Shown in pieces: positions 35,948-44,866 of a DNA stretch of 64,000 bases. The position numbers and the translations under genes are program-made. Source of the stretch: Edaphobacter aggregans DSM 19364 (GTDB lineage Bacteria; Acidobacteriota; Terriglobia; Terriglobales; Acidobacteriaceae); assembly GCF_000745965.1 (NCBI RefSeq), contig NZ_KN050790.1:135501-199500 (forward strand), given 5' to 3'. The notes under the pieces were generated by a model that saw only the letters and a list, made by a program, of their open reading frames with translations, was not told the DNA's origin and ran no database searches. Each line of letters opens with the position of its first letter. Positions within the stretch are counted from its first letter, which is position 1.

Positions 35948-37180
35948 TCATGACGCGCGGCCAGACTTCATCTTCTCCATGCGGCTGTAAAGCTCCTGCA
36001 GAACCTCGACGTCAGCCTCCGCCTCTGCTCGATTCGGCTGCTCATTGCTGTCGTCCCACCCCGAATCTTCCCCGCCCGTGTTCGACTGCACCACGATACC
36101 GTCGCGACGCGCAAGCACATTGACGTCCTTGTAGTAGAGCCCGTAGTGGACACCCTCCTGCGGAATCAACCACGCAATCTGCCCTCGAACCGGAACAATG
36201 CTCTCATCCGACCACAGCTGCCGCGCCCCATATCCCGTGCAGTTGATAATCACAGGCTGCGGCAGCGAAGCCACCTCCTGCGGCGATCGAAACTCCCGCG
36301 TCTCGATCTTCCCGCCCGCGATCAGAAAGTCATTCATCAGCTGACGCGAGTAGTCGGCGACATTGAAAGACAGCGAAGTACTCCGCCAAACATACTTCGT
36401 CGGAAACGGATGCATGCCCTCCGGAATCTCCTGCGGCCGCGGCGTCAGGTCCGCGATCCTCCCGTTGTAGTGGGCAAACCCATGCGTATCCATCTGCCGC
36501 ATCTTCGCCGTACTCTCTTCATGCGTCACGTCCGAAAGCGAGTAGCGATCCGTCCACTCGATCGGCGATCCCGGCATCCCCAGGTAGCTCTGGTACATCG
36601 CAAACGACGTCCGCGCCATCGCCTCCCACTGCGCCGCAAACTCCGGCCCCGCCGCCGAGGTCAGTGCAATTCGCGAATCCGGAGTCCACGACCCCGTCGC
36701 CCTCGCCGACCGCACATACGGCGGCCTCTCCTTCGCATAGATCGTCACCCGAAGCCCCGTGCGCTGCGCCGTGATCGCCGCCGTCAACCCAAGCGCTCCG
36801 CAACCCACCACGGCAATCTCGCTTCCCCCGTTCGCCGCCTCCAGCGCCTTCCGCACCGCCACATCAGCCGATCCCCACGAGAGCGACCAACCGCTCCCCC
36901 CATGGCCGTAGTTATGCACAATCACCCGCTCGCCCGCCCGCTCCACATCCATGCGCGGACCCGCCGCGCGAAACGGCCTCAGGCACACCGTAATGCGAAA
37001 GATGCGATCGACATGCGCGCGAATCGGCGGAATCGGCCCCAGCGCGTCATAGAACGGAAGCTGCGGAGCAATCACTCCTGCATTGGACACAGTCGCCGCC
37101 TTGCGTGCGCATCCGGTCAGCCCCAGGGCACTCGATCCAATCAGTGCAGCCGAGCCGTGCAGAAAAAAACGACGATCCAT
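35948..37180 (-). CDS. D-amino-acid-oxidase-like flavoprotein with apparently permuted domain order
   Basis: The protein has 410 residues from ATG 37180 (AGGAG 7 bases upstream). The N-terminus has an export signal with a lipobox-like LTGC (residues 21-24). Residues 68-105 carry LRPFRAAGPR and HNYGHGGSGWSLSWGSA, the FAD/substrate-binding end of D-amino-acid oxidases, which in that family lies at the C-terminus. Only then, at 120-150, comes the Rossmann motif EIAVVGCGALGLTAA that normally starts the protein. The C-terminal part has PVIINCTGYGARQL and PVRGQIAWLIPQ and stops where the permuted piece would follow. So it is either a circular permutation or a rearranged relative. It is probably FAD-dependent, acting at or outside the membrane, and cotranscribed with the symporter. 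Confidence 0.75.
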   Translation of the reverse strand: MDRRFFLHGSAALIGSSALGLTGCARKAATVSNAGVIAPQLPFYDALGPIPPIRAHVDRIFRITVCLRPFRAAGPRMDVERAGERVIVHNYGHGGSGWSLSWGSADVAVRKALEAANGGSEIAVVGCGALGLTAAITAQRTGLRVTIYAKERPPYVRSARATGSWTPDSRIALTSAAGPEFAAQWEAMARTSFAMYQSYLGMPGSPIEWTDRYSLSDVTHEESTAKMRQMDTHGFAHYNGRIADLTPRPQEIPEGMHPFPTKYVWRSTSLSFNVADYSRQLMNDFLIAGGKIETREFRSPQEVASLPQPVIINCTGYGARQLWSDESIVPVRGQIAWLIPQEGVHYGLYYKDVNVLARRDGIVVQSNTGGEDSGWDDSNEQPNRAEAEADVEVLQELYSRMEKMKSGRAS

Positions 37181-37358
37181 CGCGCATCTCCTGGAAAGAG
37201 GTGGAAGGCAAGCTTCAAAAAAGTGGCTTGGAGAGAAGCGTGTGCTCAACCTCAGTTATAGAAGAAAACCCGCTCAACGCAAGACAAAAACTTTCCCCTA
37301 ATGCGCAGGGGCCGACTCCATGGAGCACCATCCCATCAAGGCTCCTCCATCGACCGCA

Positions 37359-38390
37359 CTAAAACTCCTCGTGAAACGCCACCTCTCCCGCCACCGCCAC
37401 CTGGTACGCCGAAACCCGCCTCTCAAAGAAGTTCGTCAGCTCCTGAACATCCTGCAACTCCATAAACGCGAATGGATTCTTCGCCCCAAAGATCGGCTCC
37501 ATCCCCAGCCGAGCCACTCGCGAATCCGCAACATACCCCAGATACTGCCGCATCTCTCGAACAGAGAGCCCCGCAACACCGCCCGACAACAGATCCTCCG
37601 CAAACTGCAGCTCGCAGTCCACCGCATCAGTCATCATCTCGACAATCTGCCGCTCAAGCTCCGCGTCGAACAGCTCCGGCTCCTCTGCACGCACTACATT
37701 CACCACCTCAAACGCAAACTCCAGGTGGCAGCTCTCGTCGCGAAACACCCAGTTCGTTCCCGCGGCCAGCCCATTCAGCAGTCCCCGTGACCGCAGAAAA
37801 TATACATACGCAAACGCCGCGAAGAAGAACAGCCCTTCGATGCATCCCGCAAAGCAGATCAGGTTCAGCAAAAACTGCCTGCGTTCCTCCGCCGTCTTCA
37901 GCTCATCCAGCTGCTGGATCGAATCCATCCAGCGCATACAGAACTGCGCCTTCTTCGTAATCGAAGGAATGTTCTCCACCGCCGCAAACGCCGCCGCCCG
38001 CGCTTCCGGATCGGGAACGTAGTTATCCAGCAGCGTAAGATAAAACTGCACATGCACGGCCTCCTCAAACAACTGCCGCGACAGATACAGCCGCGCCTCA
38101 GGCGAGTTGATGTGCTTGTAAAGATTCAGCACAAGGTTGTTCGATACGATCGAATCTCCCGTCGCAAAGAACGCAACCAGCCGCTGAATCAGGTGAATCT
38201 CCGCCCGGGTCAGCCTCGAGCGCAGATCGACCAGGTCGGTCGAAAAATCAACCTCCTCCACCGTCCACGTGTTCTTAATTCCATCCTTGAACATCTCAAA
38301 AAAAGTCGGATAGCGCATCGGGCGCAGCGTAAGCGATAGGCCAGGATCAAGGATCGCATTCGGTATCGTCATAGACATTCTCTTCTCCAT
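37359..38390 (-). CDS. nrdB: Ribonucleoside-diphosphate reductase, small subunit (class Ia type)
   Basis: The protein has 343 residues. Di-iron and radical residues are in place: GDSIVSNN (Asp/Glu ligand helix region), then EEAVHVQFY, where Glu, His and Tyr have the spacing of E. coli E115, H118 and Y122, so the tyrosyl radical form is expected, and RDESCHLEFAFEV for the second iron site. It supplies the radical to NrdA for making deoxyribonucleotides in the cytoplasm. Its ATG (38390) touches the stop of nrdA (TAA-ATG); a second ATG at 38378 has GGAGAAG close before it and may be the true start. The nrdA-nrdB transcript begins behind a cobalamin riboswitch. Confidence 0.93.
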   Translation of the reverse strand: MEKRMSMTIPNAILDPGLSLTLRPMRYPTFFEMFKDGIKNTWTVEEVDFSTDLVDLRSRLTRAEIHLIQRLVAFFATGDSIVSNNLVLNLYKHINSPEARLYLSRQLFEEAVHVQFYLTLLDNYVPDPEARAAAFAAVENIPSITKKAQFCMRWMDSIQQLDELKTAEERRQFLLNLICFAGCIEGLFFFAAFAYVYFLRSRGLLNGLAAGTNWVFRDESCHLEFAFEVVNVVRAEEPELFDAELERQIVEMMTDAVDCELQFAEDLLSGGVAGLSVREMRQYLGYVADSRVARLGMEPIFGAKNPFAFMELQDVQELTNFFERRVSAYQVAVAGEVAFHEEF

Positions 38391-40793
38391 TTACTGGCAG
38401 GCTTCGCAGCTCGCAGGGTTATCCAGCGAACACGTCACGCTCGCCGAGGCATTCATCGCAGGCACCACCGCCTCACGGCTGGCCGCGACGACCGTCGTCT
38501 TCGCAATCTTCGTCGCCGGCCTCGACCGCAGGTAGTACGTCGTCTTGATCCCGCGCTTCCACGCGTACATATACATTGAGCTCAACCGTCCTATATTCGG
38601 CGACTCCGCAAATAGATTCAGCGACTGGCTCTGATCGATGTACGCTCCGCGATCCGCCGCCATGTCGATCAGCGACCGCATCGGCATCTCCCAAACCGTG
38701 CGATACATCAGCTTCACGTCATCCGGAATCTCCTGAATCCCCTGGATCGATCCCTCCGCCAGCTTGATCCGCGTCCGCATCGCCTCCGACCACAGCCCCA
38801 TCTGCTTCAGTTCCTGCACCAGATAGCGATTGATCTGCATGAACTCACCCGAAAGCGTCTCCCGCTTGAACAGGTTCGACACCTGCGGCTCAATACACTC
38901 ATAGCACCCCACAATCGACGCAATCGTCGCCGTCGGTGCAATCGCAATCATCAACGAATTGCGCAGCCCTACGCTCCTGATGCGCTCCCGCAGAGCCTCC
39001 CACCGCGCCCCATCCTCAGGCTTCACTCCCCAAAGATCGAATTGCAGCTCGCCCTTCGCCGCACGCGACTCCGCAAACGCCGCATGCGCTCCATGCCGCT
39101 CCGCCAACTCGCACGAGACCGTCAGCGCATGAAAGTAAATCTCCTCCTGGATCTTCGCCGAAAGCGCCCTCGCCTCCGGCGAATCAAACGCCAGCCGCAG
39201 TTGAAAAAACACATCCTGCAGCCCCATCACTCCCAGCCCCACCGGCCTCCACCGGCTATTCGCCGCAGCAGCCTGCGGCACCGGATAGTAGTTGATGTCG
39301 ATCACGCGATCCAGCATCGGCACCGCATGCCGCACCGTCGCCGCCAGCTTCTCGAAGTCAAACGCTCCCTCCGTCACATGCCGCGCAAGATTGATCGACC
39401 CCAGGTTGCACACCGCCGTCTCCGCCGACGAAGTCACCTCCGTGATCTCCGTGCAAAGATTCGATAGATGCACCACATTCTCCGGCAGCCCCGTCTGGTT
39501 GCACTTCACATTGCATGCATCTTTGAAGACCATCCACCCATTGCCTGTCTCCGCCAGCGTGCGCATCATCCGTGCATACAGATCCCGCGCCTTCACCTGC
39601 CGCACAAACCTCTGCTCCGCCTCCGCCACCTCATAAGCACGAGCAAACTCCTCGCCATAAAGATCCGGCAGATGCGGCACCACCTTCGGATCGAACAGCG
39701 ACCACATCCCATCCTCCTCCACGCGCCGCATAAAAAGATCCGGAATCCAATTCGCCAGATTCAGGTTGTACGTCCGCCTTGCCTGGTCGCCCGTGTTATC
39801 CCGCATCTCCAGAAACGACTCCACATCCGCATGCCAAGGCTCGAGATACACGCAGCAAGCGCCCTTCCTCTTCCCCCCTTGATTCACCGCCGCCACCGAA
39901 GCATCCAGAGTCCGCAGCCACGGAACAATCCCGTTCGAAAGCCCATTCGTCGCCCGTATCAGCGACCCCTCCGACCGCACGCGATGAAATGCCAGCCCAA
40001 TTCCTCCCGAAAACTTCGACAGCATCGCAATCTGCTTGTACGCGTCATAAATCGACTCCAGCGAGTCCCCCGGCGAATCCAGCAGATAGCACGACGACAT
40101 CTGTGAGTGCTTCGTCCCGCTGTTGAACAGCGTCGGCGAGCTCGGCAGATAGTCATGCGACGCCAGCAGCCGATAAAACTCCACCGCCTTATTCACCCTT
40201 ACCGAAAGCCCCGCCGACACCCGCATGAAAAAGTGCTGCGGCGTCTCAATCACCTGCCGCGTAATCGGGTGCCGCAGCAGATATCGGTCATACACCGTGC
40301 GCAATCCAAAGTATTCAAACCGATCCGAGAACCGGTCATCGATCGCGCTGTTCAGCTTCCTCGCATTCGCCGCAACAAACTCCGCCGCGTCCTTCGACAC
40401 CACGCCCTCGCGCCGCCCCACCTCGATCGACTGCGAGAACGAGTAAATATTCTGCCCTGCGACCTCCTTCTCAATCGTCGCCAACAACAGCCGCGCCGCC
40501 AGCCGCGAGTACTCCGGCTCCTCCGCAATCAGCGCCGCGGCCGTCTGAATCGAGATCGCATCCAGCTCCCGCGTCGACGCTCCATCGAACAGCCCACCGA
40601 TCGTCTTGCTAGCAACCCGAATCGCATCGACATGCGGCAGCCCCTGGCAGCATCGCTGCACAGCACGCACAATCTTGTTCACATCCACAGGCTCAAGCGC
40701 GCCATTGCGCTTGCGAACCTGCATCTGTGGAGCCTCTTCAGCTCGAGGGAAATTTGGATCGAGTTCCGTCAGTGTCGCCTGCGCCGTCGCCAT
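38391..40793 (-). CDS. nrdA: Ribonucleoside-diphosphate reductase, large subunit (class Ia type)
   Basis: The protein has 800 residues from ATG 40793 (AAGGA 8 bases upstream). An N-terminal ATP-cone (about 24-110: MQVRKRNGALEPVDVNKIV) gives allosteric activity control. The catalytic barrel has LSNLCTEI with the active-site Asn/Cys/Glu, the partner Cys in ETAVCNLGSINLARH, substrate loop text NSLMIAIAPTATIASIVG, and a C-terminal Cys tail (CSLDNPASCEACQ) for re-reduction by thioredoxin or glutaredoxin. It reduces ribonucleoside diphosphates using the NrdB radical. Expression is expected to fall when adenosylcobalamin is abundant because of the upstream riboswitch. That implies a B12-dependent class II enzyme elsewhere in the genome. 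Confidence 0.94.
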   Translation of the reverse strand: MATAQATLTELDPNFPRAEEAPQMQVRKRNGALEPVDVNKIVRAVQRCCQGLPHVDAIRVASKTIGGLFDGASTRELDAISIQTAAALIAEEPEYSRLAARLLLATIEKEVAGQNIYSFSQSIEVGRREGVVSKDAAEFVAANARKLNSAIDDRFSDRFEYFGLRTVYDRYLLRHPITRQVIETPQHFFMRVSAGLSVRVNKAVEFYRLLASHDYLPSSPTLFNSGTKHSQMSSCYLLDSPGDSLESIYDAYKQIAMLSKFSGGIGLAFHRVRSEGSLIRATNGLSNGIVPWLRTLDASVAAVNQGGKRKGACCVYLEPWHADVESFLEMRDNTGDQARRTYNLNLANWIPDLFMRRVEEDGMWSLFDPKVVPHLPDLYGEEFARAYEVAEAEQRFVRQVKARDLYARMMRTLAETGNGWMVFKDACNVKCNQTGLPENVVHLSNLCTEITEVTSSAETAVCNLGSINLARHVTEGAFDFEKLAATVRHAVPMLDRVIDINYYPVPQAAAANSRWRPVGLGVMGLQDVFFQLRLAFDSPEARALSAKIQEEIYFHALTVSCELAERHGAHAAFAESRAAKGELQFDLWGVKPEDGARWEALRERIRSVGLRNSLMIAIAPTATIASIVGCYECIEPQVSNLFKRETLSGEFMQINRYLVQELKQMGLWSEAMRTRIKLAEGSIQGIQEIPDDVKLMYRTVWEMPMRSLIDMAADRGAYIDQSQSLNLFAESPNIGRLSSMYMYAWKRGIKTTYYLRSRPATKIAKTTVVAASREAVVPAMNASASVTCSLDNPASCEACQ

Positions 40794-40896
40794 GGGGAGC
40801 ATCCTTGTGCTCCGAGCGAAGAATGAGGCGGAAAGCCGTCTGTCTGAAAGACAGGTCGCTGCCACCGCACCTTCCCCTCGGAGGTGTGTGAAGTTC

Positions 40897-41076
40897 GTGC
40901 CTCTTTCAGCACGCGCTCATGGCAGGTCTTCGGACTCTACAGGCCACCTACTTGCTCCGGCTTCCCAGCCTATCGGCAAGTGCCTCCCGTGGAGCGTTCG
41001 TTCCTGCTTACCGCTGCGGGGCAGCTCCGGACTCTCACCGGATTCCCTTTTAGCCTCAATCTCGTGACAGAGGCAC
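40897..41076 (-). ncRNA. Cobalamin riboswitch upstream of nrdA-nrdB
   Basis: Read on the minus strand, an outer stem GTGCCTCT (41076-41069) pairs with AGAGGCAC (40904-40897). Inside are the conserved core GGGAATCCGGTGAGAGTCCG, then GAGCTGCCCCGCAGCGGTAA, the GGGAAGCCGGAG segment, and a B12-box-like GTCCGAAGACCTGCC. These are the hallmarks of the adenosylcobalamin aptamer. The 100 bases between aptamer and nrdA ATG hold an inverted repeat (CTGTCTTTCAGACAG region) that may form the expression platform. Confidence 0.9.
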
Positions 41077-41265
41077 CATGAAGTTCACTCACTATATCAA
41101 GGGCCCTGAAGCCGGTCAACATCTATATATAGCGGTGGCTTCGCAGATCCCCACAACCGCTCTCTGCCGCCTCCCTTGGCAAACTCCCAGTAAGCGTCTC
41201 AGCGATACGTGATATCTTTCCCGAACAGCAACAGAGTCCATATCGAAGGGAGCTTCGGTAAGGCA

Positions 41266-42738
41266 ATGAAAAAACGAACCGCTGCAAGACCTCCTACCGC
41301 AACTGCCAAACGCCGTAAGTCAGCGTCTGACGAGGTAATCACCGGCACCATTCCCAAACCCACCGTGATCGGCAGGTTCCGCGGAGAACTCTCCGTCGCC
41401 GAACGCCACAATGCTGGCCGAGACCTTCGCGCCAAGGTCCCGCGCGAAGCGCACGGCGGCTGGACCCGCCCCGCCGACCATCCCGGCGGCGTCGAGATCA
41501 TTCTTGCGGGAAACAAAGGCCGCCAGCAGGATCTCGTTCCCCTGCGCATGGCCCGCATGTGCGCCTCTCCGTTCGCCTTCTATCGCGGTGCCGCCGCCGT
41601 CATGGCTGCCGACCTCAACAAGTCCCCCATCTCCGGCATCTACACTGTCATCGATGGCGACGCCCACCTCAACAACTTCGGCCTCTACGGAACCCCGCAG
41701 CGCGACGTCGTCTTCGACCTCAACGACTTCGACGAAGCCCTCATCGCTCCCTGGGAGTGGGACCTCAAGCGTCTCACCGCAAGCGTCAACCTCGCCGCCC
41801 GCGAAAACGGCTTCAATCGCCGCGAGCGCGACGCCGCCGTCCGCCGCTGCGTCGCCAGCTACACCTTCAACATGGCGCGCCTCGAAAGCATGGGAATTCT
41901 CGACATCTGGTATCTCCATGCCTACCCAGGCAAGGAAAACCCGGTCGTCAAAATCGATGCGAAATCTCAGGCCGTCGTCCGCAAAGCCGTTGCCAAGGCC
42001 TCCACACAAACCAATATCGCCCTGCTCAACAAGGTCGCTGAAAAACTTCCCAAAGGTGGCTGGCGCTTCCGCGAAGACCCTCCCGTTCTCACCCGCGTCG
42101 ACGCCAGGACCCACGAGGCCGTCACTCAGGCGCTCCACGACTACGCCCCCACCCTCTACCGCGAACGCCAATACATGTTCACCAAATACCGCGTCATCGA
42201 CGTCGCCCACCGCGTCGTCGGCGTCGGCAGCGTCGGCACGCGCGCCTACCTCGTCCTCCTCTTCGGCAACGGCGAAAACGACCCGCTCTTCCTTCAGGTC
42301 AAGCAGGGCATGCCCGCAGCCCATGCCCCTTACGCTCCTCCCCGACTTGAGGAGTTCGCTCACGATGGCAAGCGCATCGTCACCGGACAGCGCGCCCTGC
42401 AGGCCTCCACCGACGTCATGCTCGGCTGGACCAGCATCGGCTCCACTCCCTACTACGTTCGCCAGATGAAGAACATGAAGGGCTCCATCCCCGTCGAGTG
42501 GCTCTCCGGAACTTCCTTCAACTTCTACGCCCATGCCTGCGGGGCCATCCTCGCCCGCGCTCACGCCCGCAGCGCCGATTCCGCCGCCATCGCCGGCTAC
42601 TGTGGCAAATCCGCTGTCCTCGGCGACGCCCTCGCCCTCTGGGCCGAGGCCTACGGCGACCAGACCGTGCTCGACCACGCCGCGCTCGTCAATGCCTTCA
42701 AGAACGACCGAAAGGTTCAAGCCCTCATGGGCACATAG
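41266..42738 (+). CDS. DUF2252 protein (kinase-like fold)
   Basis: The protein has 490 residues from ATG 41266; the longer frame from 41209 has no ribosome site. The DUF2252 family is seen in RMARMCASPFAFYRGAAAVM, then GDAHLNNFGLYGTPQRDVVF and DLNDFDEALIAPWEWDLKRL. The GDAHLNNFG and DLNDFDE motifs resemble the catalytic HxDxxxxN and DxD/DFD parts of aminoglycoside-phosphotransferase-like kinases, so a phosphotransferase role is plausible but unproven. It is cytoplasmic. It starts divergent from the nrd riboswitch. A membrane protein gene follows 11 bases downstream with its own GAGGA, so the two form an operon. Confidence 0.88.
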   Translation: MKKRTAARPPTATAKRRKSASDEVITGTIPKPTVIGRFRGELSVAERHNAGRDLRAKVPREAHGGWTRPADHPGGVEIILAGNKGRQQDLVPLRMARMCASPFAFYRGAAAVMAADLNKSPISGIYTVIDGDAHLNNFGLYGTPQRDVVFDLNDFDEALIAPWEWDLKRLTASVNLAARENGFNRRERDAAVRRCVASYTFNMARLESMGILDIWYLHAYPGKENPVVKIDAKSQAVVRKAVAKASTQTNIALLNKVAEKLPKGGWRFREDPPVLTRVDARTHEAVTQALHDYAPTLYRERQYMFTKYRVIDVAHRVVGVGSVGTRAYLVLLFGNGENDPLFLQVKQGMPAAHAPYAPPRLEEFAHDGKRIVTGQRALQASTDVMLGWTSIGSTPYYVRQMKNMKGSIPVEWLSGTSFNFYAHACGAILARAHARSADSAAIAGYCGKSAVLGDALALWAEAYGDQTVLDHAALVNAFKNDRKVQALMGT

Positions 42739-42749
42739 AGGAACCGCAA

Positions 42750-43928
42750 ATGACTGAAAAGCTCCCTACTCCGAAGGGCCGCGAGTTTCTCCTCATGGAA
42801 GGCGGTCCGCTCTACCGAATCCAGCGTCGCCTCGGCCTCATCCAGAAGGAGGCTCCCCACATCGTGCTCCGCGCCCTGCTCGCCATGCTCCTCACCTGGG
42901 GTGTCCTCTTCGTCCTCTCTGCTATCCAGCACCACGCCTTCGGGCATGAGGTCGCCGTTCCCTTCCTCCGCGACTACAGCGGTTACTCCCGCTTCGTCAT
43001 CGCAATCCCATTGCTCGTCTTCGCGGAAATCATTCTCGGTCCGCGCTTCGCCGAGTCAGCCTCCTACTTCGTCACCTCGGGCATCATCACCTCGAATGAC
43101 TACGATGCCTTCGACGACGCCGTTGAACGCGGTCTTCGCCTCCGCGACTCCTTCGTCGCCGAACTCATCCTCGTTCTGATCGCTTTCAGCATCACATTCT
43201 TCGGCACCCAGCAGTTGGCCGTCCAGCATTCCAACTGGATGAGCACTGCACCAGGCGACCGCACCCTCGCAGGTGTGTGGGCATTCCTCTTCTGCGGCCC
43301 GCTGCTCAACTTCCTCGTCCTCCGCTGGTTCTGGAGACTCCTCCTCTGGGCACAGTTCCTCTGGCGCATGAGCAAGCTCGACCTCCAGATCTTCCCCCCG
43401 CACCCCGACGAGGCCGGAGGCCTCGGATTTGTCGGCCGCACACAGCAGTTCTTCAGCGTCGTCCTCTTCGCCTACTCCGCCGGAATCGCCGGCGTCATCG
43501 CCGACCAGGCCATCTACGACAAGGTGCCGCTCCAGCAGTTCGCCCCCGCCATCGTCGCCTACGTGGTCATCGTCGTCATCCTGGTCCTCATCCCCGTCGT
43601 TGTCTTCTTCCACAAACTCCACGAGATGCGTATCCTGGGCCTCTATCAATACGGAGCGCTCGCCACCGCCTACACCTCCAGGTTTCACCACAAATGGGTA
43701 CGAGGCGAGAATCCCGACGGCGAACCCCTCCTCGGAACCGCCGACATCCAGTCCCTCGCCGACCTCGGCAACAGCTTCCATATCGTCGCCAAAATGGATC
43801 ATCTCCCGATGGACCCGCGAACGCCGATCCAACTCGCGCTCGCCTGCCTCATCCCCATGTCGCCCCTGCTCCTCATCGTTCTCCCGCTGAAAGATATCCT
43901 CAAACTCCTCGTCAAAGCCGTCATGTAA
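42750..43928 (+). CDS. Polytopic membrane protein of unknown function
   Basis: The protein has 392 residues from ATG 42750 (GAGGA 7 bases upstream). There are about six hydrophobic helices: ALLAMLLTWGVLFVLSAI, FVIAIPLLVFAEIILG, ELILVLIAFSITFFG, WAFLFCGPLLNFLVLRWF, FSVVLFAYSAGIAGVIA and IVAYVVIVVILVLIPVVVFF, plus a last one near the C-terminus. The cytoplasmic loop DLQIFPPHPDEAGGLGFVGR is distinctive. I do not recognise a named family. Close coupling with the DUF2252 gene suggests a joint role. Confidence 0.8.
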   Translation: MTEKLPTPKGREFLLMEGGPLYRIQRRLGLIQKEAPHIVLRALLAMLLTWGVLFVLSAIQHHAFGHEVAVPFLRDYSGYSRFVIAIPLLVFAEIILGPRFAESASYFVTSGIITSNDYDAFDDAVERGLRLRDSFVAELILVLIAFSITFFGTQQLAVQHSNWMSTAPGDRTLAGVWAFLFCGPLLNFLVLRWFWRLLLWAQFLWRMSKLDLQIFPPHPDEAGGLGFVGRTQQFFSVVLFAYSAGIAGVIADQAIYDKVPLQQFAPAIVAYVVIVVILVLIPVVVFFHKLHEMRILGLYQYGALATAYTSRFHHKWVRGENPDGEPLLGTADIQSLADLGNSFHIVAKMDHLPMDPRTPIQLALACLIPMSPLLLIVLPLKDILKLLVKAVM

Positions 43929-44010
43929 GCGCAGCCATCCGGTCCCTCCTTTTGAAGAGTGGGACATCTACGCGAAAGATTACAGTCTCTCACGGGGGCT
44001 CCCGCAAAAT

Positions 44011-44610
44011 TGTCATCCTGAGCGAAGCGGCAAAGCCGCGCAGTCGAAGGACCTGCATTTTTCGCCGGGTGCCGGGTACCCCACATCTCGATTTTGAGAT
44101 GTGGGAACATTCGAGCGAACCTCGAACCGCACTACCGAAAGATCCGAACCGCGCAAGACATCTCCCCCTCATTCCGAGCCGTCAAGCAGAACGGAAACAC
44201 CAACATCCCAAAATCTTTCTGTCATCCTGTGCGAAGCGGCGAAGCCGCGCAGTCGAAGAGCCTGCCCTGAGCGAAGTCGAACGGCTCGCACTTCGCCGTC
44301 GCCTCTGAGGTAACGCGCAGGTTGTGAAGGGCTTCATCCTCGGTCTCCCACGCCGTTTCCTCTGGTCTCCCACGCCGCTTCCTCTGAGGTAGAGCGGGAC
44401 TTCAGAGGGTACTGAAGAACCCTGTTTTGCTTAAGGGCACGGCTTCAGCCGTGCCGTAACTGCCCTATTATGAGTGCGGCTTTAGCCACTGAGGTCATGC
44501 TTTTCGCTCGCGAGGCACTTTTTCAGCACCCTCTTCAGCCCCGCGTCTAAATCGCCGTCGCGAAGCGACCACCGCACTGCCGTAGGCCTGAGCGAAGTCC
44601 GAAGGACGAA
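44011..44610. repeat. Cluster of dispersed CTGAGCGAAGC-type repeats
   Basis: Three copies: 44011-44056 (TGTCATCCTGAGCGAAGCGG, then GCAGTCGAAGGACCTGCA), 44220-44282 (same head with GTGCGAAGC, then GTCGAAGAGCCTGCCCTGAG and a second short unit) and 44587-44610 (CCTGAGCGAAGTCCGAAGGA). Inside each long copy GCGG-CAAAG-CCGC-type bases form a small hairpin. They fill the gene-free stretch after the membrane protein; no coding frame here is credible. Confidence 0.75.
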
Positions 44611-44639
44611 GCGATTTCCACAGGCCGGCCAGCCCGAAA

Positions 44640-44866
44640 ACGCTGTCAAGCCCCAAAATCCCCCAACCCACACAAACCAAACAAGATCCACGTTGCCGAT
44701 TAATTCCACCAGACCTACTACAATAGAAATAGAGACAGAAGAAGGCCCGGCTCAAAAAGCCGGGCCTTCGCTTTTAACCCGAACCAGGGAAGTACCTCAA
44801 CTATCTTCCCTGGTTCGAATACTTTGCAAACTTTTGTACCGAGGGGGAGGAGGTACCATGAACCAG
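44640..44866 (+). repeat. Hairpin leader element, copy A (no gene attached)
   Basis: The element begins GCTGTCAAGCCCCAAAA, has a strong stem AAGGCCCGGCT-CAAAA-AGCCGGGCCTT (44742-44768) followed by CGCTTTT, then a second 12-bp stem GAACCAGGGAAG/CTTCCCTGGTTC (44781-44792, 44805-44816), then ACTTTGCAAAC and a ribosome site GGGGGAGGAGGTACC before ATG 44859. The same order of blocks precedes the zinc-binding gene at 53387. Here the ATG opens only a frame antisense to the oxidoreductase gene, so the leader is orphaned. The first stem may also end the minus-strand operon. Confidence 0.65.

Noticed and set aside
41320..42720. 466-codon minus-strand open frame
   Set aside because: Antisense of the DUF2252 gene, which shows clear family motifs.
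43930..44640. Possible small genes in the gap after the membrane protein
   Set aside because: Frames here are built from the dispersed repeats and lack start signals.
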